From Alisma plantago-aquatica (taxonomy: Eukaryota; Streptophyta; Magnoliopsida; Alismatales; Alismataceae), in NCBI GenBank assembly GCA_963693085.1, contig OY856409.1, positions 1,166,759,249-1,166,823,248 on the forward strand: a stretch of 64,000 nucleotides of DNA. The letters run 5' to 3'. Shown here piece after piece: positions 22,648-33,426 of the stretch. Under the pieces are notes generated by a model. It ran no database searches. It saw nothing but the letters and a program-made list of their open reading frames with translations, and was not told the DNA's origin. Both the position numbers and the translations under genes were made by a program. The number at the start of each line of letters is the position of its first letter. Position 1 is the first letter of the stretch.

Positions 22648-24023
22648 ACTAGAGCTAGGTTCCTACTACGAAGTCTAGGGTTGAAGGGTTTGATGATTGA
22701 TTTGTTGATGACACTAGTGGTGAACAAGCAAGCAAGTAAAGGAGAACAAACAAGATCAAAACCTAAGTTATCCCTAGATAATTAAATCTAATGAGCAAGA
22801 TAAGACAAGCGAAGCAAGAAGAACAAGAAAAGAGCAAACTACACTAAGGCAGGAAAGAAGAGATATACACTACACTAAGATAGCAAACTAAACACAAGAG
22901 CAATTAAAGATCTTAACTAGCAAGAACTAGGTAAGAACAAGGCAATGAACTAACTAAGAAGGTAAAGAACTAGTTAAGCTAACACTAGATAAGGAAGAAG
23001 GCAATTAGGGTTTTAACAAAATTAAGAGAAGTGTGGGATGTTTGGGGATGCACTTATTAATTAGGTTGGGGGTGATAAAATTTAAACATTATTCTTTCAT
23101 TTATATTACCAAACCAAATAACAAGCTAGAGGCTACTAAATTTTCGTAAACTAGTAACTGGCCATAGATAAGATAGGGTGTGTGTAGGGGAACTAATCTC
23201 TAACACCTCCTACCCACCCTTACAAAGCTCAATTGGTTTAGGGTTTACATGGAATTCAATTAGGGTCTAGTCATGCATAGGTTCCTAGGATAGGAACTTT
23301 TAGGGTAATTAGGGGCCGAGAGTAGTAATGTAGGGTGGAAGTGAGGTTTAGGCCTCACATCACCCACATTCTAGCCTTGAGAAGGATCCAAGCCAATTAC
23401 ACCAAATTCTCATATACTAGTTACTTAGATATCTCACCTAGGTATAAGAGAATTGATTAACATGTAGGAAGGTGAATATCTAACTAGGGATCCATTAATT
23501 GGACTAAGGAGAAATCCACAAAAAGAGCCACATATAAGCAATTTTCCTAGTCTCGGTGATGTCAAGCACAAACCACAAAGAAATTTATGAGGAACAAAAT
23601 AAAAATAGAACATAATCATTAGAAAACCAAATCACAATTTTTATGTATCAATTTCCCCCAACATGATATCAAAGTAACATTTTGAGCCCCAAACAGCCCG
23701 CCTAAGGGGCCTAGCTACTCATAGAACAAGAAAATACAAGAAGAAAGGAAGAAGAATGAGTAGAGGATTGAAAATATATGATGAGCTTGGTGAAGACTCC
23801 TCCTTCTTGACCTCCTAGTAGCATCAACTCAAGATCCTTCCTTCCCCCAAGATGGAATGGCATGGATGTGAGGTGAAAATGGGCCAAAAACCCAAAAATA
23901 GGTGTTTTGGGGATGGAACATGATGAAATGAAGGTGAATGCAGTGGAAATGGAGTTGAAGGGGATATGGTAGGCTAAGGTGGATGTAGGAGTATCTAACC
24001 TCGGGCTAAAACTACCACTTAGG

Positions 24024-24031
24024 TATATATA
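24024..24031 (-). promoter_or_regulatory. TATA box of Athila-type LTR
   Basis: TATATATA, conserved at the equivalent place of the second LTR copy (30480-30487). On the minus strand it follows the quasi-palindrome array by about 75 bases, the expected U3 layout. Confidence 0.6.
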
Positions 24032-24103
24032 GGTTGTGGAGAAGCATTAGGTTAAGTGGGGGAAATATGGGTAAAGTAGTGCAAAAATAGGCTAGGGTTG
24101 ATT

Positions 24104-24407
24104 GGCCACCACATGGGTGGTGGATCACCATGGCTGTGGTGGCTGTAGGAACATGGATGTGGTGCATGGGAATGGGAAAGGTGGAATTTGGATGAGAAAG
24201 TCAGATAATATCACAATTCAAGAAGTTCAGTACCATGGTCGTGGTGGTCACCATGGGGGTGGTGGACTTGGGTCACCACGGGGGTGCTAGGTCGCCACTG
24301 GCGTGGAGAACTTGGGTCACCAGACTCACCACAGGGGTGGTGGATTACCATGGGGGTGGTGGGTCACCATGATGGTGGTGGAGCTTGATCACCATGGAGG
24401 TGGTGTC
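24104..24407 (-). repeat. Quasi-palindrome array in LTR U3 (CACCAYGG type)
   Basis: Repeated short inverted words of the form CACCAYGGGGGTGGTG / CCACCACNGNGGTGG, about ten copies, each nearly self-complementary, spaced by 10-25 bases. The partner LTR has the same array at 30562-30816. It lies just upstream of the TATA box in element sense. Confidence 0.75.
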
Positions 24408-24812
24408 TAGCAGTTTCAAACTTGCACTCGTACTGTAGCATGGAGCATTTGTGCCACGGCCGTGGCCATGTACCATGACCATGTCGGGCCTTCTTCGTTG
24501 CACTTTGACCTTCAACTTGCTCATCTTTGATGCTCCTTGCTTTAGGTTGATCATTGACCAATTGGAATAGGATGTGGAAGATCTTGGGATCTCTTTAGGC
24601 TCCTTTAAGGGTGAAGAAATCCTTAGATTCTCCTCCTTGTCTCCCTTGCATTCAAATCATGGTCAAAGTACTTGAAAATCATGCAAAGAACATCTATAAG
24701 CACATTTGATAGAAATTTGCATATTGAGGGAAGTAATGTGTAACCTAACAGTCGTAGATGTGATTGAAGTGCAATAAGACACAATATGCAGCCCTAAAAT
24801 AGGGTTGCATCA

Positions 24813-26778
24813 CCACCCCAAACATAAAACATACTTGTCCTCAAGTATGCTCAAACTCAATCTCTCTTTAATTTTTCAATAAACAAGGAATGATGAATGC
24901 ATTACAATAGATGTATATTGACTAAATTGGCTCCATTATGTCTAAGTGCATGTTTTCCACCTCTCTCCTCTCCTCTTTCACAAACCAATCATGACTAAAG
25001 CACTGAGCATGCAAACTTCACATATAGAGCATAAAATACAAAATCAATCCGTATGGCTGTCAGATAACTCTGGGTAAGCCGTTTCATGGTGGTGAAGATA
25101 AAAAATGACTAGTATTGCTATTTTACATTCATTCATTAAATCTCATATGTCAATCTACACAAAGTAACCCATGTGTCCTGCAAAAAAGGGCAAAATGAGC
25201 AATGTTTGATGTTTCCTAGCTCAATGGGCATGCAAATGGAATAAAGGGTTGTAGTACGAGTTTGGAGTGCTATTACACAGGATCACTCATTTTTTCTTTA
25301 TTTGGATGCTATTTCATAGAAGCATTTTTTATTTTCTTTTTTCATTTTTTATTTTTCTTTGCCCTTGGTGTAGCTAGGGCATATGATGGTGAGAAGATAT
25401 GGACATTTCAAACTTGTGGAGGTGGCCAAGGCTGAATATGTGCACTTTGGCATCCTTTCATGAGGCAAAGGGATAAGAAATGATGAAATAAAAGTGATTC
25501 AAAGGGGGTCACTCGTGTGGGTTTTAATATGGGATCTCCTGCATGAAGGTTACTTCAACAATTTCATCAAGTAATGACACACCACATGAATGAGCAATGT
25601 GAAAACCACATTTTTATCATGAGATTCTTTAAATCCTAAGCGTTTGGGGCTTGGTCCAATCACAGTTCAACCAAACAATTCACAAGAATGAGAAAGGTGA
25701 TTCACTTGTAAAAAGTAAAGACTGAGGCCATTTAGCAATATATCATGATAATGTAGCATGCATTTATCAAAGGCCAACATTTTCAACCCAATAAGTAGAG
25801 ATTGGGTCAAAACACGCTTTTAAGCAAGAAGTTCTAAATTTGGGCAAAATTTGGCAAAATGGTGCCAAATTTCCTTCAATCACAACTTAGCCAACATTAT
25901 GGAACATAAAGCAAGACAAGAAATCCTAGCTAAACATGCAAAAATTATAAAAAGCTACATGATATGCAATGAATGACAAAAAGTGCAAATTTTTGAAAAT
26001 TAAGCAAAAATTGCAAGAAAGTAAATTACATGTCATGAAAGTATGCACAACAGGTAAAATATAATCTAAATAGCAGGACCAACAAAACAAAAGTAAATGG
26101 CAGGGTGAAATGCAAAAAGAGTGAAATGGGGGCATACATCCCTACCATCCCAAACTTTTGAATCATGATATCCTCAACATGACACTAAAGTATAAGAGTG
26201 ATAGGGTAGATGATCACAACTGTTGTGGTGGCTCATGTAACTTAAAAGGATGGGCCCATGGTAGAACGATCATGCTAGGTAACACAACCATGTTGGTTGG
26301 CTGGTCACACGATCATACTGGGTCACACAATCGTAGTTTCTGGCTGGTCCTAGAGTTGTTTTGCCTTGTACTACTTTTCTGGTATGCAATTTCTTTCCTT
26401 GATTTCTCTATATATCCCTATTATTTGAGTGTACCACCATGCAAACGGTGAGCACTCTAGCAGGTGATTCAACATTGGATCTCATCAAAACATCAAATCT
26501 TGAACCAAATGATATTTTCATTCATTCTCTTCCACATTTTAGATAATTTCCTTCAATTCACCACTCTTTTCACATGCACATCTAAAAACTAAGCAAAAAT
26601 ATCAAAAAAAGTGTGTGTATTCTTGGAAAGTGTAACAATAACCAAAAAGTATCAAAAAATGAAAGGTTGGGTGAAAAATTCCCCAAACCTAGGTGGGTTG
26701 CCTCTCACTAGCACTACGCTTTCATGCCTTTATCTAGGCTTCTTGGAGATTCTTCAACTGCTCAACCATTTGGTATCA
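24813..26778 (-). other. Post-protease noncoding region of Athila-type element
   Basis: Starts with the purine tract (PPT) beside the 3' LTR. It corresponds in layout to 45604-49654 of the complete element: PPT, then 'acttgtcctcaagtatgc' (compare 'gctcgccctcgagcaac'), later a second C-rich 'atcccaaacttttgaatc' near 26147, a small quasi-palindrome array (26210-26345), and 'ggtgggttgcctct' near 26692 (compare 'ggttgggttgcctcc' at 49593). No env-like third ORF could be recognised. A 97-codon plus frame at 26158-26451 is probably chance. Confidence 0.5.
26210..26345 (-). repeat. Internal quasi-palindrome cluster
   Basis: Short near-palindromes (CACAACTGTTGTGG, ACACAACCATGTTGGTTGG, CACACGATCATACTGGG, CACACAATCG) sharing words with the LTR arrays ('cacaaccgtgttggttg' at 30582). 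It sits between the protease side and the LTR, the same relative place as the array at 48926-49479 in the complete element. Confidence 0.55.
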
Positions 26779-27532
26779 TCATGTGTCCATTATTGCAATA
26801 AATGCATCTCTCATTTGCACTCCACTATGTTCCTCATTCCTTTGATCATAAAAGCTATCTTGAATTCTTTCATCTGAATCTCCTTCTTTCAGATGACCAG
26901 TCAGATTCTTGAAATGACCATGTCCAATATCCTTATCTCGGGTTCGCTGGGTTGGGGTCTTGTACATGTTGATCTTTATCTCCATGTCCAAGAAAGAGAC
27001 CTTCATTGTGGAACTACGCACATGTATCTCAACATCATGTATGTATAAAAGAATGGTCTTCCCAAGATGATGGGAATCTTTCCATCCTCTAGGTCCAAGT
27101 CAAGAATAATGAAATCTTCCAGGAACACTACAACCCTTTCCTTGTCTATCATCACCAAAACATTATCCACTCTTCCTCTAGGCACTTTGACAGAATGATC
27201 CTCCAATTGGAGAGTGCAATGAGCCAGTTTTAATTTGCCTAATCCCAACTCAACATATACACTATATGACATCAAATTCACACTAGATCCCAAATCAAGT
27301 AGGGATTTTTCTATGTGATGTCCCTCTATGTACCTAGGTATGAGTGGGGCTCCTGGTCTTTTTTCTTCATGGGAAGTGAGTTTTGGATAATAGAACACAC
27401 TTGTTCAGTCAACTTGACTCTCTTTGGTATTCTCCCCATTGATTTTCTCTTCACAGTACATAAGTTCTTAAGGAACTTGGCATATGATGGGATTTTCTTG
27501 ATAGCATCCAACAATGGAATGTTCACCTTCAC
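26779..27532 (-). pseudogene. Retropepsin-type protease region
   Basis: Minus-strand frames (27326-27532, then 27003-27398, then 26779-27021) give the linker VNIPLLDAIKKIPSYAKFLK and an aspartic protease with DLGSSVNLM at the active site (family D-S/T-G-A) and the flap-side motif IPIILGRPF. Its job would be to cleave the Gag-Pol polyprotein. The second active-site residue is Leu instead of Ser/Thr, and the frame shifts between the pieces, so the enzyme is likely inactive. Reverse transcriptase should follow directly; instead the sequence jumps to the post-integrase region, so pol is deleted. Confidence 0.75.
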
Positions 27533-27535
27533 TTG

Positions 27536-29032
27536 TCAAAACACATGTAGAATGTCAACATTGTTCTTTTGCCTCCTTTTTAGTTCTGGGGGCTCATCCA
27601 ATGCATCTGGGAATGGTGGTTCACTTGCTTTTGCCTTATTTACATCAACATGATTCTCTTGTGGCATGCAATAAAGTGGAACACTAGGGATGGTGGAACC
27701 TACAAATGGAATAGAAGGTAGAGCACATGGTATCACAAACTCAACAAGAGGTATCATAGAATCATCTTCAACAATCTCAATCATAGTACCACCACTTCGC
27801 TGACTTTGCTTTACTTTATCAACCTTTCTTTGACTCACATAATGCTCAAGAGATTTCCCACTCCTTAGAATTATCACAACACTTCCTTGCTCATGGTGGA
27901 GAGGGGGAGCTTTTTGTGGATGTGGAGGAGGTGGGGGTGATACTTGGTATTGAAATTGAGGTAGAGGAGAAAATTGAGGTCAGAAGGTGAAGTGATGGAA
28001 GAGTTGTGGTGAGGGAGGCAAAGGAGGTGTGTAAGGCTTGGGATGGCCTTGGTAATGGTAAATGAGTTGCACTTGCACTGGAGGTGGACTATAAAGAACT
28101 TGAGTGGAATGAATTGTTCCATTTATTTCATTAAAACTCATTATGGGCTTTAAAGACAATTTTTCTTCTTGAAGAGAAAGTATGGAATGTAGCTACTCTA
28201 TTCTTTCCTTAAGCCTTGTAACATTCTTTTGGACATCATCAAAGCTTTTTGACCTTGAAAGAACTTCCTCCTCAAACCTTGAGCTATATCTTGAACTTTG
28301 TTGTTCTAGGTAGCCATAAGGATGAAGTGTCTTCACTTCTTCATCAAAGGACTCAACAAAATTGACTGAGTGACAAGGAACACTTCTCACAAGGCTCTTC
28401 ATTAATATCATCATGTCACCAAGAATATTCACCATTCATTGGTTTGAATAACTATGAGATAGAGATGTCACACCAAAGGGGCGGTCAACATCATTCATCT
28501 TGCTAGAAGCTCAGATCCTTGAACTTTCCACTAACTGCTCAAACAAGTGCCATGTTTCCTCAAGTGGCTTAGACATAAAAGCTCCTCCCCAAGAAGAATC
28601 CACTGTATCTTGACTCATTAGAGAGAGAATGGAGTAAAAGGATTGAACTAGCTTCCACAAAGGGATCTCATGGTGTGGACACTCTCTCAAAATCTCTCCC
28701 AAGCATCATGGAACTGCTCATTACTCACTTGATTGAAACTCACTATGGCACACCACATTTGTGTCAACCGTGCAATGGAGTAGAATTTCCTTGAGAATTC
28801 ATTCTTCATCCCTTCCTAACTCATGATGCCCCTTCTTGAATCATACAAATCTTTGACTTTTTCTTTGAAGGAATAAGAGAATAAGGTCAACCTAATTGCA
28901 TCATCATTGGCTATTATCATCCTAAAGGTAGATAGTGCTTCAATAAAGGAGTCCAAGTACTTGCAGTGTTCTCACTCTATGAGCCTTAGAAGGTGGGAAG
29001 AAGCTTAAGAAGACCTGCAGGCAAATTATATC
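27536..29032 (-). pseudogene. Athila-type gag, truncated at its N-terminus
   Basis: From about 28990 downward the minus strand reads the retrotransposon Gag pattern (FIEALSTFR, DDAIRLTLFSYS, EQFHDAWERF, CPHHEIPLWKLVQSFY, MSKPLEETWHLFEQL), interrupted by stops such as TAG near 28815. Frames at 28193-28435, 27874-28122 and 27536-27877 (beginning MIILRSGKSLE, family LRSGK) are the C-terminal tail. The start of gag, the leader and the tRNA-binding site that should precede it are absent: LTR-like sequence begins directly at about 29033. A zinc knuckle was not seen, which is usual for Athila. Non-functional. Confidence 0.75.
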
Positions 29033-30479
29033 TGCAAGTGCATGAGGTCGTGTTATAGTATAGGCAAGCAGCAAGAATAGGGTCGATCCACAAGGAGAAA
29101 AGGGGGTACTAGAGTTAGATTAGTTTTAGATAGGTAACTACTGTGGAGTCTAGTGAAGGGTTTGATGGTTAATTTGCTGATGACACTAGTGGTGAACAAG
29201 CAAGCAATTAAAGGAGAACAAACAATATTAAAACCTAAGTTAACCCTAGACAATTAATTCAAATGAGCAAGAGAAGACAAGCTAAGCGAGAAGAACAAGA
29301 AAAGAGCAAACTACTCTAAGGCATGCAAGAAGAGATCTACACTACACTAAGCTAGCAAACTAAGAAAAAGAGAAATTAAAGGCCTAAACTAGCAAGAACT
29401 AGGTAAGAACAAGGCAATGAACTAACTAAGCAAGTAAAAGCTAATTAAGCTAACACTAGCTAAGCAAGAATGCAATTAGGGTTTTAACACAATTAAGAGA
29501 AGTGTGGGTTGTTTGGGGATGCACTTATCAATTAGGTTGGGGTGATAACATGTAAATATTATTCTTTCATTTAGATTGCCAAACCAAACAACAAGCTAGA
29601 GGCTAGTGAATTTCCCTAAACTACTAATTGACCATGGATAAAATAGGGTGTGTATAGGGGAACTAGTCCCTAGAACCTCCTACCCACCCTTATGAGGCTC
29701 AATTAGTTTAGGGTTTAGGAGGAATTCAATTAGGGTCTAGTCAAGCCTAGGTTTCTAGGATAGGAAATCTTAGGGTAATTACGGGCCAATGGTAGTAATG
29801 TAGGGTGGAAGTGAGGTTTTAGGCCTCACATCACCCACATTCTAGCCTTGAGAAGGCTCCAAGCTAATTACAAAAAATTCTACTATACTAGCTACTTAGA
29901 TCTCTCACCTATGTGTAATATAATTGATTAACATGTAGGAAGGTTAATAGCTAACTAGGGATCCATTGATTAGACTTAGGAGCAATTCATGAAAAGAGCC
30001 ACATATAAGTAATTTTCCTAGAATCTAGGTGATTTCAATCACAAACCACAAATAAATTCATGAGGAACAAGATATAAATAGAACATAATCATTAGCAAAC
30101 TTAAGAAAAATGTTTACATACCATTCCCCCCCCAACATGGTATCAAAGTAACATTTTGAGCCTCAAACAACATGCATAAGGGGCCTAGCTACTCATAGAA
30201 TAAGAAAATACAAGAACAAAGGAAGAAGAATGAGTAGAGGAGTGAAAATCTATGATGAGCTAGGTGAATACTCCTTGTCCACCTCCTAGAAGCAACCACT
30301 CGAGCTCCTTCTCCTAAGAAGGAATGGCATGGTTGTGTGGTGGAAAATGGCTAAAACCCTAAAATAGGTGTTTTAGGGGTGGAATATGATGGAATGGAGG
30401 TGGAATGGAGTGGAAGGGGGTAAGATAGGATAAGGTGGATATAGGAGTAGTTAACCTCATACTAAAACTTCCACCTAGG

Positions 30480-30487
30480 TATATATA
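30480..30487 (-). promoter_or_regulatory. TATA box of Athila-type LTR (second copy)
   Basis: TATATATA at the same LTR position as 24024-24031. Confidence 0.6.
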
Positions 30488-30561
30488 GGTGGTGGGGAAG
30501 CATTCGGTTAAGTGGGGGCAATATGGGTAAAGTAGTGTAAAAATAGGCTAGGGTTGATGGC

Positions 30562-30816
30562 TACCATGGGGGTGGTGGGTCACCACAACCGTGTTGGTTG
30601 TAGGGAAAATGACCGTGGTGTATGGGCACGATCAAGGTGGCAATTAGGAGAGAAAGTCAAATAACATCACAATTATAGATGGTCAGTACCATGATTGTGG
30701 TGGTCACCATGAGGGTGGTGGACTTGGGTCACCACGGGGGTGGTAGGTCGCCACTGGGGTGGCAGACTTGGATCACCACAAGGGTGGTGGATCTTGATCA
30801 CCACCGGGGTGGTGGC
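30562..30816 (-). repeat. Quasi-palindrome array in LTR U3, second copy
   Basis: Same CACCAYGG-type words as 24104-24407, with copy-number differences between the LTRs. Includes CACAACCGTGTTGGTTG, which recurs in the internal cluster at 26210-26345. Confidence 0.7.
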
Positions 30817-31079
30817 TGGTAGCTTCAAACTTGCATTCTTACTGTAACATGGAGCATTTGTGCCACGGCCATGGCCATGTACCATGGTCATGTAGGGGCT
30901 TCTTCCATGCACTTGACCTTCAACTTTCTCATCTTTGATGCTCCTTGCTCTGGGTTGATCCTTGACCACTTGGAATATGTTGGGGAAGATCTTGGGCCCT
31001 TTTTAGGCTCCTTCAAGGGTGAAGAAACCTTAGGTTCTCCTCCTTCTCTCCCTTCCATTCAAGTCATGGTGACTTTAGT

Positions 31080-31721
31080 GGTGAGCCGATTGATTGACAT
31101 GCGAACTGACTGATTCAAATGTGCTGATTTTTATTCACAACAACCAAAAATTCATAAAAATCCATCTCTTTGACTCCCAGTTGATCTGGAAACCATAGCC
31201 CTGATCCTCCTATATAAAGGAGGTGGGTAGTCAAGGATTTTCAGACAGACAACTAACGCTAACAAACGTTGTCCACTCATAGTTGTGGTAACGTGAGATG
31301 CGGAGCAAGTCTTACCCATAAAAGGGAGATTCAACAAGGGAGAACAAGTCAGTGATATCACTTTGACAATTATAGAGGCAAACTCCTTCCCATTGGCTCT
31401 AGCAAGCATGATGAGGAGTTCTTGTTGGTCCATGTCGAATACAATAGAGGAGTGGAGGCCATTCCCAACACTCTAGGAGGACGTCATCAACCACCGTCCA
31501 TTAGGCAACACCAGGAGGCCGTCGTCGACAACTGTCCAAGTGCTGCTTGAGAAAGAAAAACCATCTCTACAATGATAATCACTAGAATTACTCCAGGATT
31601 AGGTGTATGCGTTGCAAACTTCCTTCCCAATCCATAGTTGTTGATGTGATATGCTTGTCATGGGGAATATGTCAATAAATTTTTGTTTCCACTTCCATAT
31701 CTATCGCAATATTCCCCCACA
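31080..31721 (+). repeat. Copia 5' LTR, 3'-terminal third only
   Basis: Aligns with 41000-41642 of the 3' LTR and ends in CCCCCACA. A TATATAAAGG promoter box lies at 31211-31220, matching 41134-41143. About 1.3 kb of U3 is missing on the left, where the sequence runs into the Athila-type LTR. Confidence 0.8.
31211..31220 (+). promoter_or_regulatory. TATA box of copia LTR
   Basis: TATATAAAGG, conserved in both LTR copies (second at 41134-41143). Transcription would start about 30 bases downstream; that is inference. Confidence 0.6.
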
Positions 31722-31722
31722 G

Positions 31723-31734
31723 TAGTACCAGAGC
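31723..31734 (+). promoter_or_regulatory. Primer binding site (initiator tRNA-Met type)
   Basis: TAGTACCAGAGC, one base after the LTR end, differs at two positions from the canonical plant copia site TGGTATCAGAGC. Confidence 0.8.
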
Positions 31735-33140
31735 AACACCAATTCACTATGTTTTGGGATTTAATTGATATGGTCGATTTTTAGTTTTATTCATTTATTT
31801 ATTACATGCAATGTGAATATTTAAAATATTAATATGCATATCTGATTAAATACCACATAATATAGGGGATGTCCTTTAGATCCTATATATATGATATGAT
31901 ACATATGAAATTTATATTCTTCTCCCTAAAAATCATTTTAATGGTGGATGCATGCATGGTTATGGCCAATACCCCATGGGTGTGTGTGCTTGGTTAAATG
32001 GTTTTTTTTCTCTCCTTTTTCAATTCGGTTTGCATACCGAGCCTCTATATCTTTCTCCATTCTTAAGTTAATGTTTTCCTTCCTATGATACCATCAAATG
32101 CAACTCTAGGTTTCACTTGTAGAATGTAACACATAATAGGATAGTTTTAGTTTTCTATTTTGAAGAAAGAGAAGACGTTCTGCGCCAAGCGAGTTGATCG
32201 GCTGGGAGTCAAATTGATTGACTGGAGGCCAAGGAGGCTACATATATAAGGATGAGTTGATGGACTGGAGGCCGAACTGGCTGACTAGAGGAGTATAAAT
32301 AGTCGCTTGAGCCAAGAGCGAGTCAACCGACTAACAGAGGCCAATCGGCTGATAGGCGGACAAGTTGATTGAATGGAAGAGTCCAATCGATTGAATGACT
32401 TATTTTTAGCACAACTTTTTAGGTTGTAACATGTGATGTTTGACCTTAGGTGGATATTAATTTCCTATAGATCCAAAGAATTGCATTAGCGTGGCCATAA
32501 CCATCACTCATATTTTATGATTGCATGTTTGGTTTATGGATATAGTATGTATAGGATACATATTATTAGTATGTGGTGATTGGATATGTATATGTATTTA
32601 TATAAATAAATCCCTCAATCAAATATTAAGTCTTAGATGATTTCCATAGCAACACACATGAAAAACTTGACCTACTAAGTGTGAACACGCCAAGCATGGT
32701 ACATCATATGTCTCATGGAAGTGTGATGATAGTTATGTAGACCTTCCAAGCATGATGCATTACTATCGTGTTGGGTTTTGGGTCATGCTTTACTAAGTGA
32801 CCTTAATGAGATTAAGTGCTTTGAAGAGTATAGATGGACTATGGCAAGGAGTTGTGCATACCATATATCCAAGAATTACATGAGATGTAATTGGAAAATG
32901 TTGTCTAACTTAATATTTGGTTATGGATGCTGGCATTGGCTGGATAATAACTTAATATATCAGATCTTGGCTCACTAGAAGGTTGTACACAATAATCTTC
33001 TCAATTGATGACTGGGGTCTATCAATTTGAGAAAAATAGTGGGAAATTAAAGTCCTAATTAAAATCCTCAATATTTTTCAAACAAATCATAAGTGTTTTG
33101 ACAAATGCAAATTTTATTGTAGAAACAAATGATAAACACC
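31735..33140 (+). other. Copia leader between PBS and gag
   Basis: No gene. At 32180-32400 there is a run of short degenerate repeats around GATTGACTGGAGGCC / GATCGGCTGG, similar in style to repeats in the 3' LTR at 40795-41050. A 66-codon frame at 32778-32978 is probably chance. Confidence 0.5.
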
Positions 33141-33426
33141 AACATGTTTTTTTACTATTGGTCCTTGAGAAGGAGAAGTTGAACGGAAATAACTTTTATG
33201 ACTAGTTAAGGACACCAAGAATTGTTCTCACATAAGAGTGCAAGCTCGATGTCCTTGAGACACCAGATCCAGATGACCCACTCCAAATGCACCTTAGGCT
33301 GATAGGGATGCTTACAAGAAGTACTTCGAAGACACCATAGATGTAAAGTCCCTGATGATATGATCAATGAACTATGAGTTGCAGAGAGAACATGAGAACA
33401 TGGATGTTATTGAGATGGTAACACAT
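33141..33426 (+). pseudogene. Copia gag, N-terminal half
   Basis: The plus strand reads a degraded Gag start (LNGNNF, KLDVLETPDPDDP, then HENMD before the break) in the pattern of plant copia Gag, with several stops. It is interrupted at 33427 by the TGTAA...TTACA insertion. The coding text resumes in the same frame at 36347 once one copy of the CACAT duplication is removed. Gag forms the virus-like particle. Confidence 0.7.

Larger units (their letters stand above)
22648..24812 (-). repeat. Athila-type 3' LTR, remaining part
   Basis: Resumes with the duplicated ACT and aligns with about 29108-31070 through shared text such as 'acactagtggtgaacaagcaagcaa' and 'catcacccacattctagcc'. The end at 24812 is set by GTTGCATCA next to a purine tract on the minus strand (24813-24824, TGTTTGGGGTGG), so the LTR begins TGATGCAAC in its own orientation. 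That parallels TGATGC at the LTR start of the element at 44008. A TATATATA box lies at 24024-24031, downstream (in element sense) of a quasi-palindrome array. The final 150 bases have no partner in the other LTR copy. Confidence 0.75.
7718..31070 (-). mobile_element. Athila-type Ty3 element lacking pol, split by nested CACTAs
   Basis: Two similar LTR-like sequences of about 2.2 kb flank a minus-strand gag-protease region. The low-coordinate copy (3' LTR) is 7718-7795 plus 22648-24812, interrupted by CACTA elements. The high-coordinate copy (5' LTR) is about 29033-31070 and lacks its outer roughly 150 bases. The internal region (24813-29032) holds gag and aspartic protease but no reverse transcriptase, RNase H or integrase. 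The PBS and gag N-terminus expected next to the 5' LTR are missing. A target-site duplication cannot be tested because the outer end of the 5' LTR is lost at its junction with the copia element. I infer a deletion derivative that needed enzymes in trans. Confidence 0.7.
29033..31070 (-). repeat. Athila-type 5' LTR, truncated outer end
   Basis: Homologous to 7718-7795 + 22648-24660. It contains the unoccupied CACTA target (GGGGGTACTAGAG at 29102-29114), the TATATATA box (30480-30487) and the quasi-palindrome array (30562-30816). Homology stops at about 31070, some 150 bases before the expected LTR terminus, where copia LTR sequence begins. Confidence 0.75.
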
